Of a stretch of DNA of 47,007 nucleotides, positions 25,030 through 33,970 are shown one piece after another (positions within the stretch are counted from its first letter, which is position 1; each line of letters begins with the position of its first letter). Origin of the DNA: Desulfobulbaceae bacterium BRH_c16a. Its GTDB lineage: Bacteria; Desulfobacterota; Desulfobulbia; Desulfobulbales; Desulfocapsaceae. The notes below the pieces were generated by a model. That model searched no databases. It saw only the letters and a list, made by a program, of their open reading frames with translations, and was not told where the DNA came from. The stretch is taken from NCBI GenBank assembly GCA_000961725.1, contig LADS01000064.1:1-47007 (forward strand), written 5' to 3'. The translations under genes and the position numbers were made by a program.

Positions 25030-25941
25030 ATGATATCACAAATCAACCATTCTCTTCCCGGCAGATGGGCAGCAATAATTCCCGAATACCCGGCTCTTGC
25101 AGCCGTGAGCGTGGCTATGCGCCCTCTTCTCCATCCCTTGTTCCAGGCCCTGCCGGAGGGGATATCCGAATTCACCTTTGCCAATATCTATCTGTTCAGG
25201 GAGGAGCATCACTATTCGATATCGCGATTACCCGACGGCAGCCTGGTTATTCTCGGCCGGGATAAAGACCGTCCCTTTTTCATGTCGCCCTTCGGTTTGC
25301 CGGGCAAACAGCTCCTGGACCTCCTGATGGCCAACCATGCCAGGATGAAATGCGTTTCCAGGTCTCAGACAAGACCTCTCCAGGACATGGGATTTACGGT
25401 AACCGAGGACAGGAATAACTTCGACTATATCTACCTGCGTCGGGAACTGGCGGAACTGACCGGCCGGAAATTTCAGAAAAAACGGAACCTGATCAAGGCC
25501 TTTATCAACAATTACAATTATGAAGGCTATCCACTCCTTACGGAGCATCTGGCCGACGCTTTTCACATCCTGGAAGCCTGGCGAAACGAGCACGATTCCG
25601 TCGGCGATTATGCTGCCGCCCGGGAGGCCCTGGAAAAAAGTGAAGAGTTGCAGCTATGCGGCGGCATCTATTATGCCGACGGTCAGCCTGCCGCGTACTC
25701 GCTGGGTGAGGAACTGGCCAGCGGCACCAGTTTTGTCATCCATTTCGAAAAAGCTCTCAGCCGGTACAAAGGGCTGTACCAGTTTGTCAATCAGGCTTTT
25801 GCCTCGATTATCGGCGATCCTTATGCAACCATAAACCGCGAACAGGATCTGGGACAGGAAGGTCTTCGGCATGCCAAAATGAGCTATCGGCCTACAGGTT
25901 TCGTCGAGAAGTTTACGGCTGCGCTTCCGGAAAAGAAATAA
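25030..25941 (+). CDS. DUF2156 (GNAT-fold, LPG-synthase C-terminal-like) protein
   Basis: A 303-residue soluble protein; AGAGG lies just before the ATG. The hallmark of the family is visible at about 135-155: NFDYIYLRRELAELTGRKFQ followed by KKRNLIKAF ('L.GrkfhkKRN...F'). EFTFANIYLFREEHHYSISR and the C-terminal IHFEKALSRYKGLYQFVNQAF with INREQDLGQEGLRHAKMSY complete the double GNAT-like fold related to the transferase half of lysyl-phosphatidylglycerol synthase and FemX. Members may transfer an aminoacyl or acyl group, but no substrate is known for this stand-alone subfamily. Confidence 0.85.
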   Translation: MISQINHSLPGRWAAIIPEYPALAAVSVAMRPLLHPLFQALPEGISEFTFANIYLFREEHHYSISRLPDGSLVILGRDKDRPFFMSPFGLPGKQLLDLLMANHARMKCVSRSQTRPLQDMGFTVTEDRNNFDYIYLRRELAELTGRKFQKKRNLIKAFINNYNYEGYPLLTEHLADAFHILEAWRNEHDSVGDYAAAREALEKSEELQLCGGIYYADGQPAAYSLGEELASGTSFVIHFEKALSRYKGLYQFVNQAFASIIGDPYATINREQDLGQEGLRHAKMSYRPTGFVEKFTAALPEKK

Positions 25942-26165
25942 TCCTGAGCCAGGCTGCTGCCATCCCCATTACCCTAACCTTCCCCAACATATTTATACCT
26001 TAACCCTTATTCCTCCCACCCTGAAAAAAACCATCTTCAGCAAAGATTGGCCACCAATCACTTTAATAGTTTAATTTAAACCAAAATTTGACTAGGATAT
26101 AACTTCCATTTCTTTTGTTGTGATCGTCGTTCTGATGATTGACAAGAATACTGCGGCAATACTTG

Positions 26166-26200
26166 TCGAAAATGGCTACTGTTTATTGCTCCATTTTCGA
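26166..26200 (+). repeat. 10-bp inverted repeat in the leader of the activase gene
   Basis: TCGAAAATGG (26166-26175) and CCATTTTCGA (26191-26200) form a perfect stem around a 15-base loop, 39 bases before the start codon of the 1426-residue activase. It could be an operator or an RNA hairpin controlling that gene. The surrounding 25942-26238 has no gene; a weaker GATTGG/CCAATC dyad lies further upstream. Confidence 0.4.
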
Positions 26201-26238
26201 GATCAATATTTCTTACTGGGACAAAAGGATATCGGACT

Positions 26239-29200
26239 GTGCAAGAGCGTGTCGATACTTCACTTGGGATTTGTCTTGGCGCTTCAACCCTGTCCCTCGT
26301 GGAGGTTGAAAGACGCGGCGATTCCATTGGAATCGTCAACCATATCTCCAGAGCCCATCAGGGCAGTGTCCGGCAATGTCTGACGGCACTGCTGGAGGAA
26401 ATAAAAAATCCGGCCGAAAAAAAATTCTGCGTCACCGGCCGAAAATTCCGCCATTCCCTCAACCTCTCTTCCATCTCCGAACCCGAAGCCACCGAACTGG
26501 CTGTCAGACATATCCTGCCCGAGGGCCATCCGTATCGGATTGTGATTTCGGCCGGGGGCGAAACATTCATGGTTTACCATATCAACCAGAAGGGATATAT
26601 CGAGGATATCCACACCGGCAATAAGTGCGCTTCCGGCACCGGCGATTTTTTCCTGCAGCAGCTGCGCCGTATGGATATCCCGCTAAAAACAGCCTCTTCC
26701 ATGGAAATTCCGAAAAATCTTTTCAAGATCTCCGGACGATGTTCCGTCTTCTGCAAAAGCGACTGCACCCACGCCCTCAACAAAGGACTGTCCAAACCTG
26801 CGGTTGTCGCCGGACTGACCAGCATGATGGCCGACAAGCTGATAGAGCTTGTGAAAAAGATCGATTCCAACCAGGTTCTGCTCGTCGGCGGCTGTGCCGC
26901 CAATCGGGGGATGGTTCATTATCTCCGGCAGAAGATCGATCACCTCTTTATTCCCGCGGAAGCCGCTTATTTTGAAGCACTCGGTGCGGCACTCTGGGCA
27001 CTTGACAACACAGCTCTCCCTTTCCCGGCAATTACCGACCTCTTCCGCGACAACACCTCGCATTTCTCTTTCCACCGGCCGCTTGCCGACTTCCGGCACA
27101 TGGTGCAGTATAAGAACCGGCCGCATGGCAAGGCGGCAGCCGGCGACCGGACAATTCTCGGACTGGACGTGGGTTCCACAACCACTAAAGGGATCCTGCT
27201 GCGGCGGAGCGACAAAACGGTTTTAGCCTCCGTCTACCTGCGGACCAGCGGCGATCCCGTACGGGCGGCGCGAAAGGTTTACCGATCCCTCCACCACCAG
27301 CTGGAGGTTCCCGTCGTCATCGAGGCCATGGGTGTCACCGGTTCCGGCCGCCAGATCGCCGGACTCCACGCCATGACGCCGGGCGTGATCAATGAAATCA
27401 TCGCCCATGCGAAAGCAGCGGCATTTTACGACAGCGAAGTCGATACCATTCTCGAGCTGGGCGGACAGGATGCCAAATACACCTTCCTGACCAACGGCGT
27501 TCCCAATGATTACGCCATGAACGAGGCCTGCAGTGCCGGCACCGGCTCTTTTCTTGAAGAATCGGCCAAGGAAAGCCTGGGCCTTGAAGTCGACGAAATC
27601 GGCAGCATGGCGTTTCTCGGAGAAAAACCTCCAAACTTCAGCGATCAATGCGCCGCATTTATCGGTTCGGACATCAAGAACGGTGTGCAACAGCACATCT
27701 CCACGGAGAATATTGTCGCCGGACTGGTCTATTCAGTCGCCCTTAACTTTATCAATCGGGTGAAAGGAAATAGACCGGTGGGCAAAAAAATATTCATCCA
27801 GGGCGGAGTCTGTTACAACCAGGCGGTGCCGGTCGCCATGGCCGCCCTCACCGGCAAGGAAGTGATTGTCCCGCCCGATCCCGGCCTGATCGGCGCCTTC
27901 GGTGTCGCCCTCGAAGTTGAAAACCGGCTCGAGCAGGGGCTCCTCGAACCCGCCGTCTTCGATCTCGAAGTGCTGGCGGCAAGGGAAGTAGCTTACGAAA
28001 AGCCCTTTATCTGTGGCGGCGGCAGCGAGAAATGCGACCGAAAATGCGAAATCGCCAGGATAATCCTGGCCGGTAAATCCTATCCCTTTGGCGGCATCTG
28101 CAACCGATACGATAACATCATTCGGAAAGCAAGAATCGATATCGGCGGCCTGGATCTCGTTGCCACCCGCCAGAACCTGATTTTCGCCCTTGAAAAGGAG
28201 AACAAAAAGGAAAACCGCCCCATCGTCCGCATGAACAGATCGTTTATAATCAACACCTATTACCCGTTCTACCACCGTTATTTCGACGAGCTCGGCTTCA
28301 ACCTGGTCCTGCCGGACACAATCGATCCCGCCGGAATCGCCCGACGGGGCGCCCAGTTCTGTTATCCCGGTGAACTCGCCCACGGCTATCTGGCCGATAT
28401 GCTCACCAAGCCGGCCGATTATACTTTTCTGCCCCACCTGAAGGGTATCCCCTCCGGCAACAGCGAACAATCCTGCACCTGTGTTTTTGTCCAGGGCGAA
28501 CCCTTTTACCTGAAAAGCACCTTTGACGAACTTGATACCCCCACAACTCTTTCACCGACAATAGATTTCTCCGACAGCTATGATGACCTGCAACGGGGGT
28601 TCGGCCGTATAGCCGTCAGCCTCGGCACAACGAAAGCCCTGGGCAGGAAGGCTTTCGCCAAAGCATATGACGAACAGGCAAGATGCCGCAGACAGCTGAA
28701 GGAAGTTGGCCGTGCGTTTCTCGAAGATCTCGAGAAGAAACCGGACCGGATCGGCATCGTCCTCTTCGGCAGGCCGTACAACAGCTTTACCCATGTTGCC
28801 AACAAAGGCATTGCCATGAAATTTGCGACCAGGGGTGTGCCGATTATTCCCTTTGATATGCTGCCCTATGAGGATGTGCAACTGGAAGGCGACAGCAACA
28901 TGTTCTGGGCCATGGGCAACGTCCTGCTCCGTTGCGCCCGCCTGGTGGCCCGGCATCCCCAGCTGTTTGCCACCTTTATAACCAATTTTTCCTGCGGGCC
29001 CGACTCCTTTATCATTACGTACTTTCGCGACACCATGGGAGCAAAACCGAGTCTTACCCTGGAACTCGACAGTCACACCGCCGATGCCGGCATCGAAACG
29101 AGGATTGAAGCATTCCTCGACATTGTCGGGACCTGCCGCAACATTCGGCAGATCCCGACAGGCGGTGAGAACACGGTTTCGACAATCGCCGGCATGGAAT

Positions 29201-30519
29201 ATCGCAAGAAGGGGGCGGCCATCCGCACCTCGAGCGGCGACAGCGTACTGCTGACCGACAAGAGGGTCCGCCTGCTTCTGCCGACCATGGGAAAATTCGG
29301 CTCGCCGCTCCTGGCAGGCGCTTTTGCCAGTGTCGGCATCAGGGCGGAGACTCTGCCGCCGGCGGATGCCGAAATTCTCAAAATCGGCCGGGGCAATTCA
29401 AGCTGCAAGGAATGTCTGCCGTTGCAGACGACAATAGGCTCCATTCTCAAGTATCTGCAGCAAGACCGGCAAAAAGACGAGATCACCGCGTATTTCATGC
29501 CTAATGCTCACGGACCGTGCAGGTTCGGCCAGTACAACGTCCTCACCAGAAGGCTCATCGCCCGGAACAATATTCCCGACATTGCAGTCTTTTCTCCTAC
29601 CACCAGGAACTGCTACGGCGGACTCGGCACCAAATTTTACCTCTCCGCCTGGCGGGCAATCATCATCGGCGATCTCTTTGATGAAATGTGGTCCACCATC
29701 CTGACAGCAGCGACCGACAAAAAAGCTGCGCTCGAGCTGCTGCATGCGGGTCACCGGGACATCCTCCGGGTCATTGCCGAAGATTGGCGGGTTCTTGCAG
29801 GCCAACTCAGAAAATGTGCCGTGCAGCTTGGCAGCATAACCCTTGACAGAGCCTATGCGGAGATTCCGAAAATCACCCTGGCGGGAGAAATCTATGTCCG
29901 CCATGACCCTCTCTCGCTTCAGCAGCTGGTGGAAAAAATGGCTGAACGCGGTTTCATCGTCCGCACTGCGCAAAACAGCGAATGGTTCAAGTATCTGGAC
30001 TGGCTGATCAAAAACGATATCCTCGGAAAAAAATCGATGAAATTCCAGCTGGTGCACTGGTTCAAGGAGAGAACAGACGTGAAGCTCCGCGAACTGCTTG
30101 CGCCGGCCGGACTCTTTTATCACGGTGACATGCGGGTCGGCCATGTGGTCGATCTCGGAGCACAATATCTCTCCCCTCAAGTCCAGGGTGAGGCGATCCT
30201 CACGATCGGATCGGCCTTTCACGACATCCTCAGCCCCTCCTGCGGTATCATTGCCATCGGCCCCTTCGGCTGCATGCCGAGCAAGGTGGCGGAAGCGGTT
30301 CTTCAAGGAAAATTCACTGCCTCGGAAAAGAGCAGGCAGCTCAATGGCCAGGCCGTATCGCCCATCCTCCTGAACGGTGCGCGCAGGTTCCCGTTTCTGG
30401 CAATCGAAACCGACGGTACGCCCTTTCCGCAGATCATCGAAGCCCGACTGGAAGCCTTCTGCCTGCAGGCGGAAAGATTGCACAAAGAGATGCTTTCCTC
30501 GCCACCCTCCGGATTATAG
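26239..30519 (+). CDS. Acyl-CoA dehydratase activase, two ASKHA ATPase modules plus DUF2229/HgdB-like part
   Basis: A 1426-residue protein starting at GTG (AAAGGAT about eight bases upstream). Two BadF/BadG/BcrA/BcrD ATPase modules occur in tandem. The first (about 1-270) opens GICLGASTLSLVEVE and has CASGTGDFFLQQL. The second (about 305-590) opens LGLDVGSTTTKGILL and has ELGGQDAKYTF, NEACSAGTGSFLEESA and SDQCAAFIGSDI; the cysteines match those binding the bridging [4Fe-4S] cluster in HgdC. The rest (about 640-1400) is the DUF2229 and related cysteine-containing region. Activases of this class use ATP to inject an electron into 2-hydroxyacyl-CoA dehydratases or benzoyl-CoA-type reductases. 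Substrate enzyme not in the window; this large stand-alone version is poorly characterised. Confidence 0.9.
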   Translation: MQERVDTSLGICLGASTLSLVEVERRGDSIGIVNHISRAHQGSVRQCLTALLEEIKNPAEKKFCVTGRKFRHSLNLSSISEPEATELAVRHILPEGHPYRIVISAGGETFMVYHINQKGYIEDIHTGNKCASGTGDFFLQQLRRMDIPLKTASSMEIPKNLFKISGRCSVFCKSDCTHALNKGLSKPAVVAGLTSMMADKLIELVKKIDSNQVLLVGGCAANRGMVHYLRQKIDHLFIPAEAAYFEALGAALWALDNTALPFPAITDLFRDNTSHFSFHRPLADFRHMVQYKNRPHGKAAAGDRTILGLDVGSTTTKGILLRRSDKTVLASVYLRTSGDPVRAARKVYRSLHHQLEVPVVIEAMGVTGSGRQIAGLHAMTPGVINEIIAHAKAAAFYDSEVDTILELGGQDAKYTFLTNGVPNDYAMNEACSAGTGSFLEESAKESLGLEVDEIGSMAFLGEKPPNFSDQCAAFIGSDIKNGVQQHISTENIVAGLVYSVALNFINRVKGNRPVGKKIFIQGGVCYNQAVPVAMAALTGKEVIVPPDPGLIGAFGVALEVENRLEQGLLEPAVFDLEVLAAREVAYEKPFICGGGSEKCDRKCEIARIILAGKSYPFGGICNRYDNIIRKARIDIGGLDLVATRQNLIFALEKENKKENRPIVRMNRSFIINTYYPFYHRYFDELGFNLVLPDTIDPAGIARRGAQFCYPGELAHGYLADMLTKPADYTFLPHLKGIPSGNSEQSCTCVFVQGEPFYLKSTFDELDTPTTLSPTIDFSDSYDDLQRGFGRIAVSLGTTKALGRKAFAKAYDEQARCRRQLKEVGRAFLEDLEKKPDRIGIVLFGRPYNSFTHVANKGIAMKFATRGVPIIPFDMLPYEDVQLEGDSNMFWAMGNVLLRCARLVARHPQLFATFITNFSCGPDSFIITYFRDTMGAKPSLTLELDSHTADAGIETRIEAFLDIVGTCRNIRQIPTGGENTVSTIAGMEYRKKGAAIRTSSGDSVLLTDKRVRLLLPTMGKFGSPLLAGAFASVGIRAETLPPADAEILKIGRGNSSCKECLPLQTTIGSILKYLQQDRQKDEITAYFMPNAHGPCRFGQYNVLTRRLIARNNIPDIAVFSPTTRNCYGGLGTKFYLSAWRAIIIGDLFDEMWSTILTAATDKKAALELLHAGHRDILRVIAEDWRVLAGQLRKCAVQLGSITLDRAYAEIPKITLAGEIYVRHDPLSLQQLVEKMAERGFIVRTAQNSEWFKYLDWLIKNDILGKKSMKFQLVHWFKERTDVKLRELLAPAGLFYHGDMRVGHVVDLGAQYLSPQVQGEAILTIGSAFHDILSPSCGIIAIGPFGCMPSKVAEAVLQGKFTASEKSRQLNGQAVSPILLNGARRFPFLAIETDGTPFPQIIEARLEAFCLQAERLHKEMLSSPPSGL

Positions 30520-30610
30520 TTGATAATTCTTCACATTCTCGGGTAATCCTAAAGCGGGCTAACGCCCGCAACCCAAGGGTTATGATCCCCTCCCACAACA
30601 GAGGGGATAA

Positions 30611-30662
30611 GTACCTTCACGAAATTCATTTCTAAAAAACAAGAAATGAATTTCTAAGGTAC
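30611..30662. repeat. 52-base long hairpin between activase and KaiC-like/HTH/cupin genes
   Basis: The outer arms GTACCTT (30611-30617) and AAGGTAC (30656-30662) and the inner arms GAAATTCATTTCT (30621-30633) and AGAAATGAATTTC (about 30641-30653) form one near-perfect stem of about 20 bp with a small bulge and an AT loop. Two further small dyads (GCGGGC/GCCCGC near 30553-30568 and CCCCTC/GAGGGG near 30587-30606) precede it. No T run follows. Lying 67 bases before an HTH-regulator gene, it is a candidate autoregulatory operator or attenuator. Confidence 0.5.
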
Positions 30663-30729
30663 TAAACACAACTCAACGTGAAGGATCTTTTTTTTGTTGC
30701 GAGAATGGTCCTGGAACAAACAACTCAAG

Positions 30730-32070
30730 ATGAATAAACCTATGTCATCCACCAAAACATCGGCCGAGAATATTGTAAAGAAGCGTGTTTCATCGGGAAT
30801 TCCCGAACTGGACAGGTTGCTGGGAGACCTTTACATCGGCGACAACGTCCTCTGGTATGAGGATGCCGGCAGTTTTTCCTCGGTTTTCTGTCTTCATTTC
30901 ATCCGGGAATCACTTAGCCGGAAAAAGCCGGTGATCTATGTCACCTTCGATCGTTCTCCGAAAAATGTCGTATCGTTTCTCGGCAACCTGGCGGAAAGCC
31001 AGAACCTGACCATCCTCGATTGCTTTACCAACGGCAAAGGCGACCGTTCCGAGGTTTTCAATAAATTCTATGAAAAAGACGGCGCGTTATGGCCCTACCA
31101 GGTGATCAAACTCAATGACCCCACCAATCCAAGCCACGTCGGGGAAGCGATCTACGGCCTGCACAACAATTTATCCGGTGATGTTCATTTCATTCTCGAC
31201 AGCCTGACCGGCATGCAGGCGCTGTGGGGCGGCGAGGAACATGTCCTGCAGTTTTACGCCAGGACCTGTCCCCGCCTCTACGAACTGGAGACAATTGCCT
31301 ACTGGTTGATCGAAAAAGGGGCGCATTCCAACAGGCTCAAGGCAAATATCAATAAAATCGCGCAGGTGGCTATCGATCTTGCGGTTCGTCGCGGCAAGTC
31401 GACCTTGAAGATCATCAAGGCGGAAAAGCGCAATTCCAAATTCCTCAACGAGCAGCACGAGTATGTCTGCGAAGAGTCCGATATTGTTTTCGAGAGCCAG
31501 CGGCAGGTCAAAGGAAAATTCGATCTTGGCGCCAAGATCAAGAGTATCCGCCTCATGCGGGGGCTGAGCCAGAAACATCTGGCCGATCTCACCGGGGTGA
31601 CGCCGAGCACCATTTCCCAGGTTGAGAAGAATCTTATCTATCCCTCGCTGCCGGCTCTGTTCCGTATCGCCGAGAGCCTTTCCATCGAGGTGGCCACCTT
31701 CTTCAAAGGTCATGGACATGAAAAAAATATCTTCGTCTATCCGGCCGAAAAACGATCCGCCACCCCTCTGGAAAAAATCGCAAGAGACGATGCCGACGCC
31801 GAATTGCTGCTGCCGCCGGATCTTGAAACCGACTTAAAAGCGGCGGTCATCAGAATTCACCCCGGGAAAAAGCTGCCCGGCCATTTTTTTATCCATAAGG
31901 GTGAAGAAATGGGCTACCTCATTGCCGGACGACTGGAGATGATCATCGACAACCATCGCCATGAGGTCAATCGGGGCGATACCATTTATCTGCCGAAAGA
32001 CACTCCCGGTCAGTGGCGGAACACCGGAGAAGGCGTGGCCGAGCTTCTCTGGTTTCGCGTGGGGAAGTAA
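30730..32070 (+). CDS. KaiC/RecA-like pseudo-ATPase - XRE HTH - cupin fusion regulator
   Basis: A 446-residue protein (in-frame TTG at 30694 is an alternative start with AAGGA upstream). Residues about 10-235 follow a KaiC/RadA-like fold: RVSSGIPELDRLLGDLYIGD, a Walker B-like VHFILDSLTGM, and TLKIIKAEKRNSK. The Walker A position reads YEDAGSFSSVF instead of G-x-P-G-S-G-K-T, so the phosphate-binding Lys is absent. Next is an XRE helix-turn-helix (about 268-325: IRLMRGLSQKHLADLTGVTP, STISQVEKN), then a C-terminal cupin (about 373-443: PGHFFIHKGEEMGYLIAGRL, GDTIYLPKDTPGQWRN) lacking the usual last histidine. I read it as a ligand-sensing repressor or activator with a nucleotide-binding-dead N-terminal domain. 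The neighbouring activase gene is a possible target. Confidence 0.85.
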   Translation: MNKPMSSTKTSAENIVKKRVSSGIPELDRLLGDLYIGDNVLWYEDAGSFSSVFCLHFIRESLSRKKPVIYVTFDRSPKNVVSFLGNLAESQNLTILDCFTNGKGDRSEVFNKFYEKDGALWPYQVIKLNDPTNPSHVGEAIYGLHNNLSGDVHFILDSLTGMQALWGGEEHVLQFYARTCPRLYELETIAYWLIEKGAHSNRLKANINKIAQVAIDLAVRRGKSTLKIIKAEKRNSKFLNEQHEYVCEESDIVFESQRQVKGKFDLGAKIKSIRLMRGLSQKHLADLTGVTPSTISQVEKNLIYPSLPALFRIAESLSIEVATFFKGHGHEKNIFVYPAEKRSATPLEKIARDDADAELLLPPDLETDLKAAVIRIHPGKKLPGHFFIHKGEEMGYLIAGRLEMIIDNHRHEVNRGDTIYLPKDTPGQWRNTGEGVAELLWFRVGK

Positions 32071-32086
32071 GATTCAGTATTCGCGT

Positions 32087-32149
32087 CTTCGCGTCTTCGC
32101 GCGATACTTCCATGTTTTGTTTGGTTCACGCGAAGACGCGAAGTTTTTT
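32087..32149 (+). terminator. Hairpin terminator after the KaiC-like/HTH/cupin gene, made of a REP-like repeat
   Basis: CTTCGCGTCTTCGCG (32087-32101) pairs perfectly over 15 bp with CGCGAAGACGCGAAG (32129-32143), followed by six T (32144-32149). The TTCGCGTCTTCGCG unit is itself a direct repeat and looks like a dispersed palindromic sequence recruited as a terminator. Confidence 0.7.
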
Positions 32150-32162
32150 GTGGAGTGGCAAT

Positions 32163-32189
32163 CGGCTGCCGTTTTATAGACGGCAGCCG
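32163..32189. terminator. Hairpin between convergent genes
   Basis: CGGCTGCCGT (32163-32172) and ACGGCAGCCG (32180-32189) form a perfect 10-bp stem with a seven-base loop, 39 bases beyond the minus-strand glutamate synthase-like gene. No T run follows directly, so it is a probable but not canonical transcript end. Confidence 0.5.
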
Positions 32190-32227
32190 CATTGCAGCCG
32201 AATGTACAGCCTTATTTATGGCGAAAT

Positions 32228-33865
32228 CTAGGCTAGGAGGATTTCCCTGGCGCTTGCGTTCTTGGCGTCGGTGATATGGGTGATCCCGGTCTCCTGGGCG
32301 GTTTCTCTGTTCCCCGCGTAGATATCTTCCCGGCTGATCTGGTTCACCTTGAACTTGCGTGCGCCGGCAAGGAGCTGCTGGATACCGCAGGCAAGTTTAT
32401 CGGCCATCGTCCACATCGCTACTGCACCATAGGGGATGTTGCGCATTTCTTCCTTGCCCACCTTTTTCTGGACATCGAAGTATGACGCGAATATTTCTTC
32501 CGGCGTACTGCCGATGTCGCTGACCGATTTCGGCAAAGTATCCCAGTTGCCGTTGATCTTTTCCTTCCTGTCCGGATTGAAAACTCCCTCGATATTGGCT
32601 CCAAGGAATCCGGGAATCATTATTCCCCGGCCCATGCAGATCATCTTGGCAAAAGGAGCACCCAGCGCCAATCCCTTGAAAATACTGTCTTCCAGGGCAA
32701 ACCCGCCGGCGAAGGAAAGATCTACAACCTTCTGACCTCTAGCAGCCAGGATACTTGCATATTCATACGCTTTTGCATGCAGATTGATGGACGGCACGCC
32801 CCAGCTCTGCATCATATTCCACGGACTCATGCCGGTGCCGCCGCCGGAACCGTCGATAGTGAGGAGATCGAGGCCTGCGTCGGAGGCGAATTTGATGGCC
32901 ATTGCCAGTTCCTCCATCCCATAGGAACCGGTCTTCAGCGAAATCCGGTCAAAGCCGAGGCTTCGCAGATAGTCGACGGACTTCATGAAATCTTCCCGAA
33001 CCAGGGCAACTGTATCGAGATGGGTGCCGCCCAGTCGACTGTGCCGCGCGAAGGATTTTATCGACCCCCTGGCAAAGGCTTCCTGGACCTCGGGCAAAGC
33101 AGGGTTGGGATCGACGACATAGCCGCGCTCTTTCAGGAAGAGGGCGTAATCAAGGCTTGTCACCTGAATTTCGCCGCCGATGTTTTTGGCACCCTGGCCC
33201 CATTTCAACTCGATAATACATTTGTTGCCGTATTTCTCCGCGACATATTCGGCGACGCCATTTCTGGTATCCTCGACATTCAGCTGCACGATAATGGCGC
33301 CGTATCCGTCATAGTAACGGAGGTAGATGTCGATCCGACGGTCAAGTTCGGGGGCAATCTTGATCCTGCCGCCGTTAATGGTCGACTCCTTGTCGACACC
33401 GACAACATTTTCTCCGATAACGATGGGTATTCCGGTAAGTGCGCAGCCGACGGCAAAAGAATCCCAGTATTTGGCGGCAATAAATGTCGAACCGAGCGCA
33501 CCCGTCATCAGCGGCAGGTGGCATTTGGTCTTCACTGTGTTGCCGAATTCGGTGGTCAGATCGACATTTGGAAAAATGCAGTCGTCGGCGTTGGTGGTCA
33601 TCCCTTCGCTGAGACCAATTGACCCATAGGCATATCCTTGGATCCTCAGGGAGTTATAGGAAACACCAACATGGGTAGTGTTATTCGCACCAGCCGTGAC
33701 AAACCCGAAATCGCGGGGGTAGAGGAGTTTTCGACCGACCAGGCTCGATTTCCATGTTTCGCATTTGCCGGCGCAGTCGGCACGACACAAGGTACACAAT
33801 CCCGATTCCGCGGGATTTCCTCTGTTGGCGGTTCCCAGAACATCATTCAATTTTTCAAAACGCAT
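32228..33865 (-). CDS. FMN-binding glutamate synthase-family protein
   Basis: A 545-residue protein related to the central and FMN-binding part of the glutamate synthase large subunit; AAGGAG lies eight bases before the ATG. The N-terminus has a cysteine cluster (CTLCRADCAGKC, about 23-34) that may hold an Fe-S cluster. The core shows ELKWGQGAKNIGGEIQV, IKSFARHSRLGGTHLD, TIDGSGGGTGMSP (FMN phosphate site) and the region AFAKMICMGRG with MIPGFLGANIEG. It lacks the glutamine amidotransferase domain, so it would use free ammonia or be fed by a partner. Placed behind an ANTAR antitermination leader and a GAF-ANTAR gene, it is very likely nitrogen-controlled. Confidence 0.88.
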   Translation of the reverse strand: MRFEKLNDVLGTANRGNPAESGLCTLCRADCAGKCETWKSSLVGRKLLYPRDFGFVTAGANNTTHVGVSYNSLRIQGYAYGSIGLSEGMTTNADDCIFPNVDLTTEFGNTVKTKCHLPLMTGALGSTFIAAKYWDSFAVGCALTGIPIVIGENVVGVDKESTINGGRIKIAPELDRRIDIYLRYYDGYGAIIVQLNVEDTRNGVAEYVAEKYGNKCIIELKWGQGAKNIGGEIQVTSLDYALFLKERGYVVDPNPALPEVQEAFARGSIKSFARHSRLGGTHLDTVALVREDFMKSVDYLRSLGFDRISLKTGSYGMEELAMAIKFASDAGLDLLTIDGSGGGTGMSPWNMMQSWGVPSINLHAKAYEYASILAARGQKVVDLSFAGGFALEDSIFKGLALGAPFAKMICMGRGIMIPGFLGANIEGVFNPDRKEKINGNWDTLPKSVSDIGSTPEEIFASYFDVQKKVGKEEMRNIPYGAVAMWTMADKLACGIQQLLAGARKFKVNQISREDIYAGNRETAQETGITHITDAKNASAREILLA

Positions 33866-33931
33866 GGTGCAATCTCCTTATGAATCAGACATTTCTCAGG
33901 GGAGAGCAGCTTTTTTTGCCGACATCCAGGC

Positions 33932-33970
33932 AAAAAAAAAGCATCTGCCCCATAGAGAGGAAACAGACGC
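33932..33970 (-). terminator. Leader terminator overlapping the second ANTAR hairpin
   Basis: On the minus strand GCGTCTG (33970-33964) pairs with CAGATGC (33947-33941), extendable by U-G pairs, and is followed by nine T (33940-33932). This is a textbook intrinsic terminator 66 bases before the glutamate synthase-like start codon. Its 5' arm contains the whole 3' arm of hairpin P2, so the two structures exclude each other. A second hairpin (GCC/GGC flanked by T and A runs) lies just downstream. Confidence 0.85.

Noticed and set aside
24834..25184. 116-codon minus-strand frame upstream of the DUF2156 gene
   Set aside because: It overlaps the start of a well supported gene on the other strand and shows no family features.
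29398..30483. 361-codon minus-strand frame opposite the 3' part of the activase gene
   Set aside because: Shadow of a coding strand with clear protein motifs; no recognisable domain and no ribosome binding site.
32080..32143. CRISPR-like short repeat near TTCGCGTCTTCGCG
   Set aside because: Only two or three adjoining copies without spacers, forming a palindrome with a T tract; it is a REP-like terminator.
32777..33622. 281-codon plus-strand frame opposite the glutamate synthase-like gene
   Set aside because: Antisense shadow; no domain, and the real gene has strong FMN-site motifs.
33885..33942. Riboswitch (for example a glutamine-binding RNA) in the glutamate synthase-like leader
   Set aside because: No glnA-type conserved core seen; the two hexaloop hairpins plus terminator explain the leader better.
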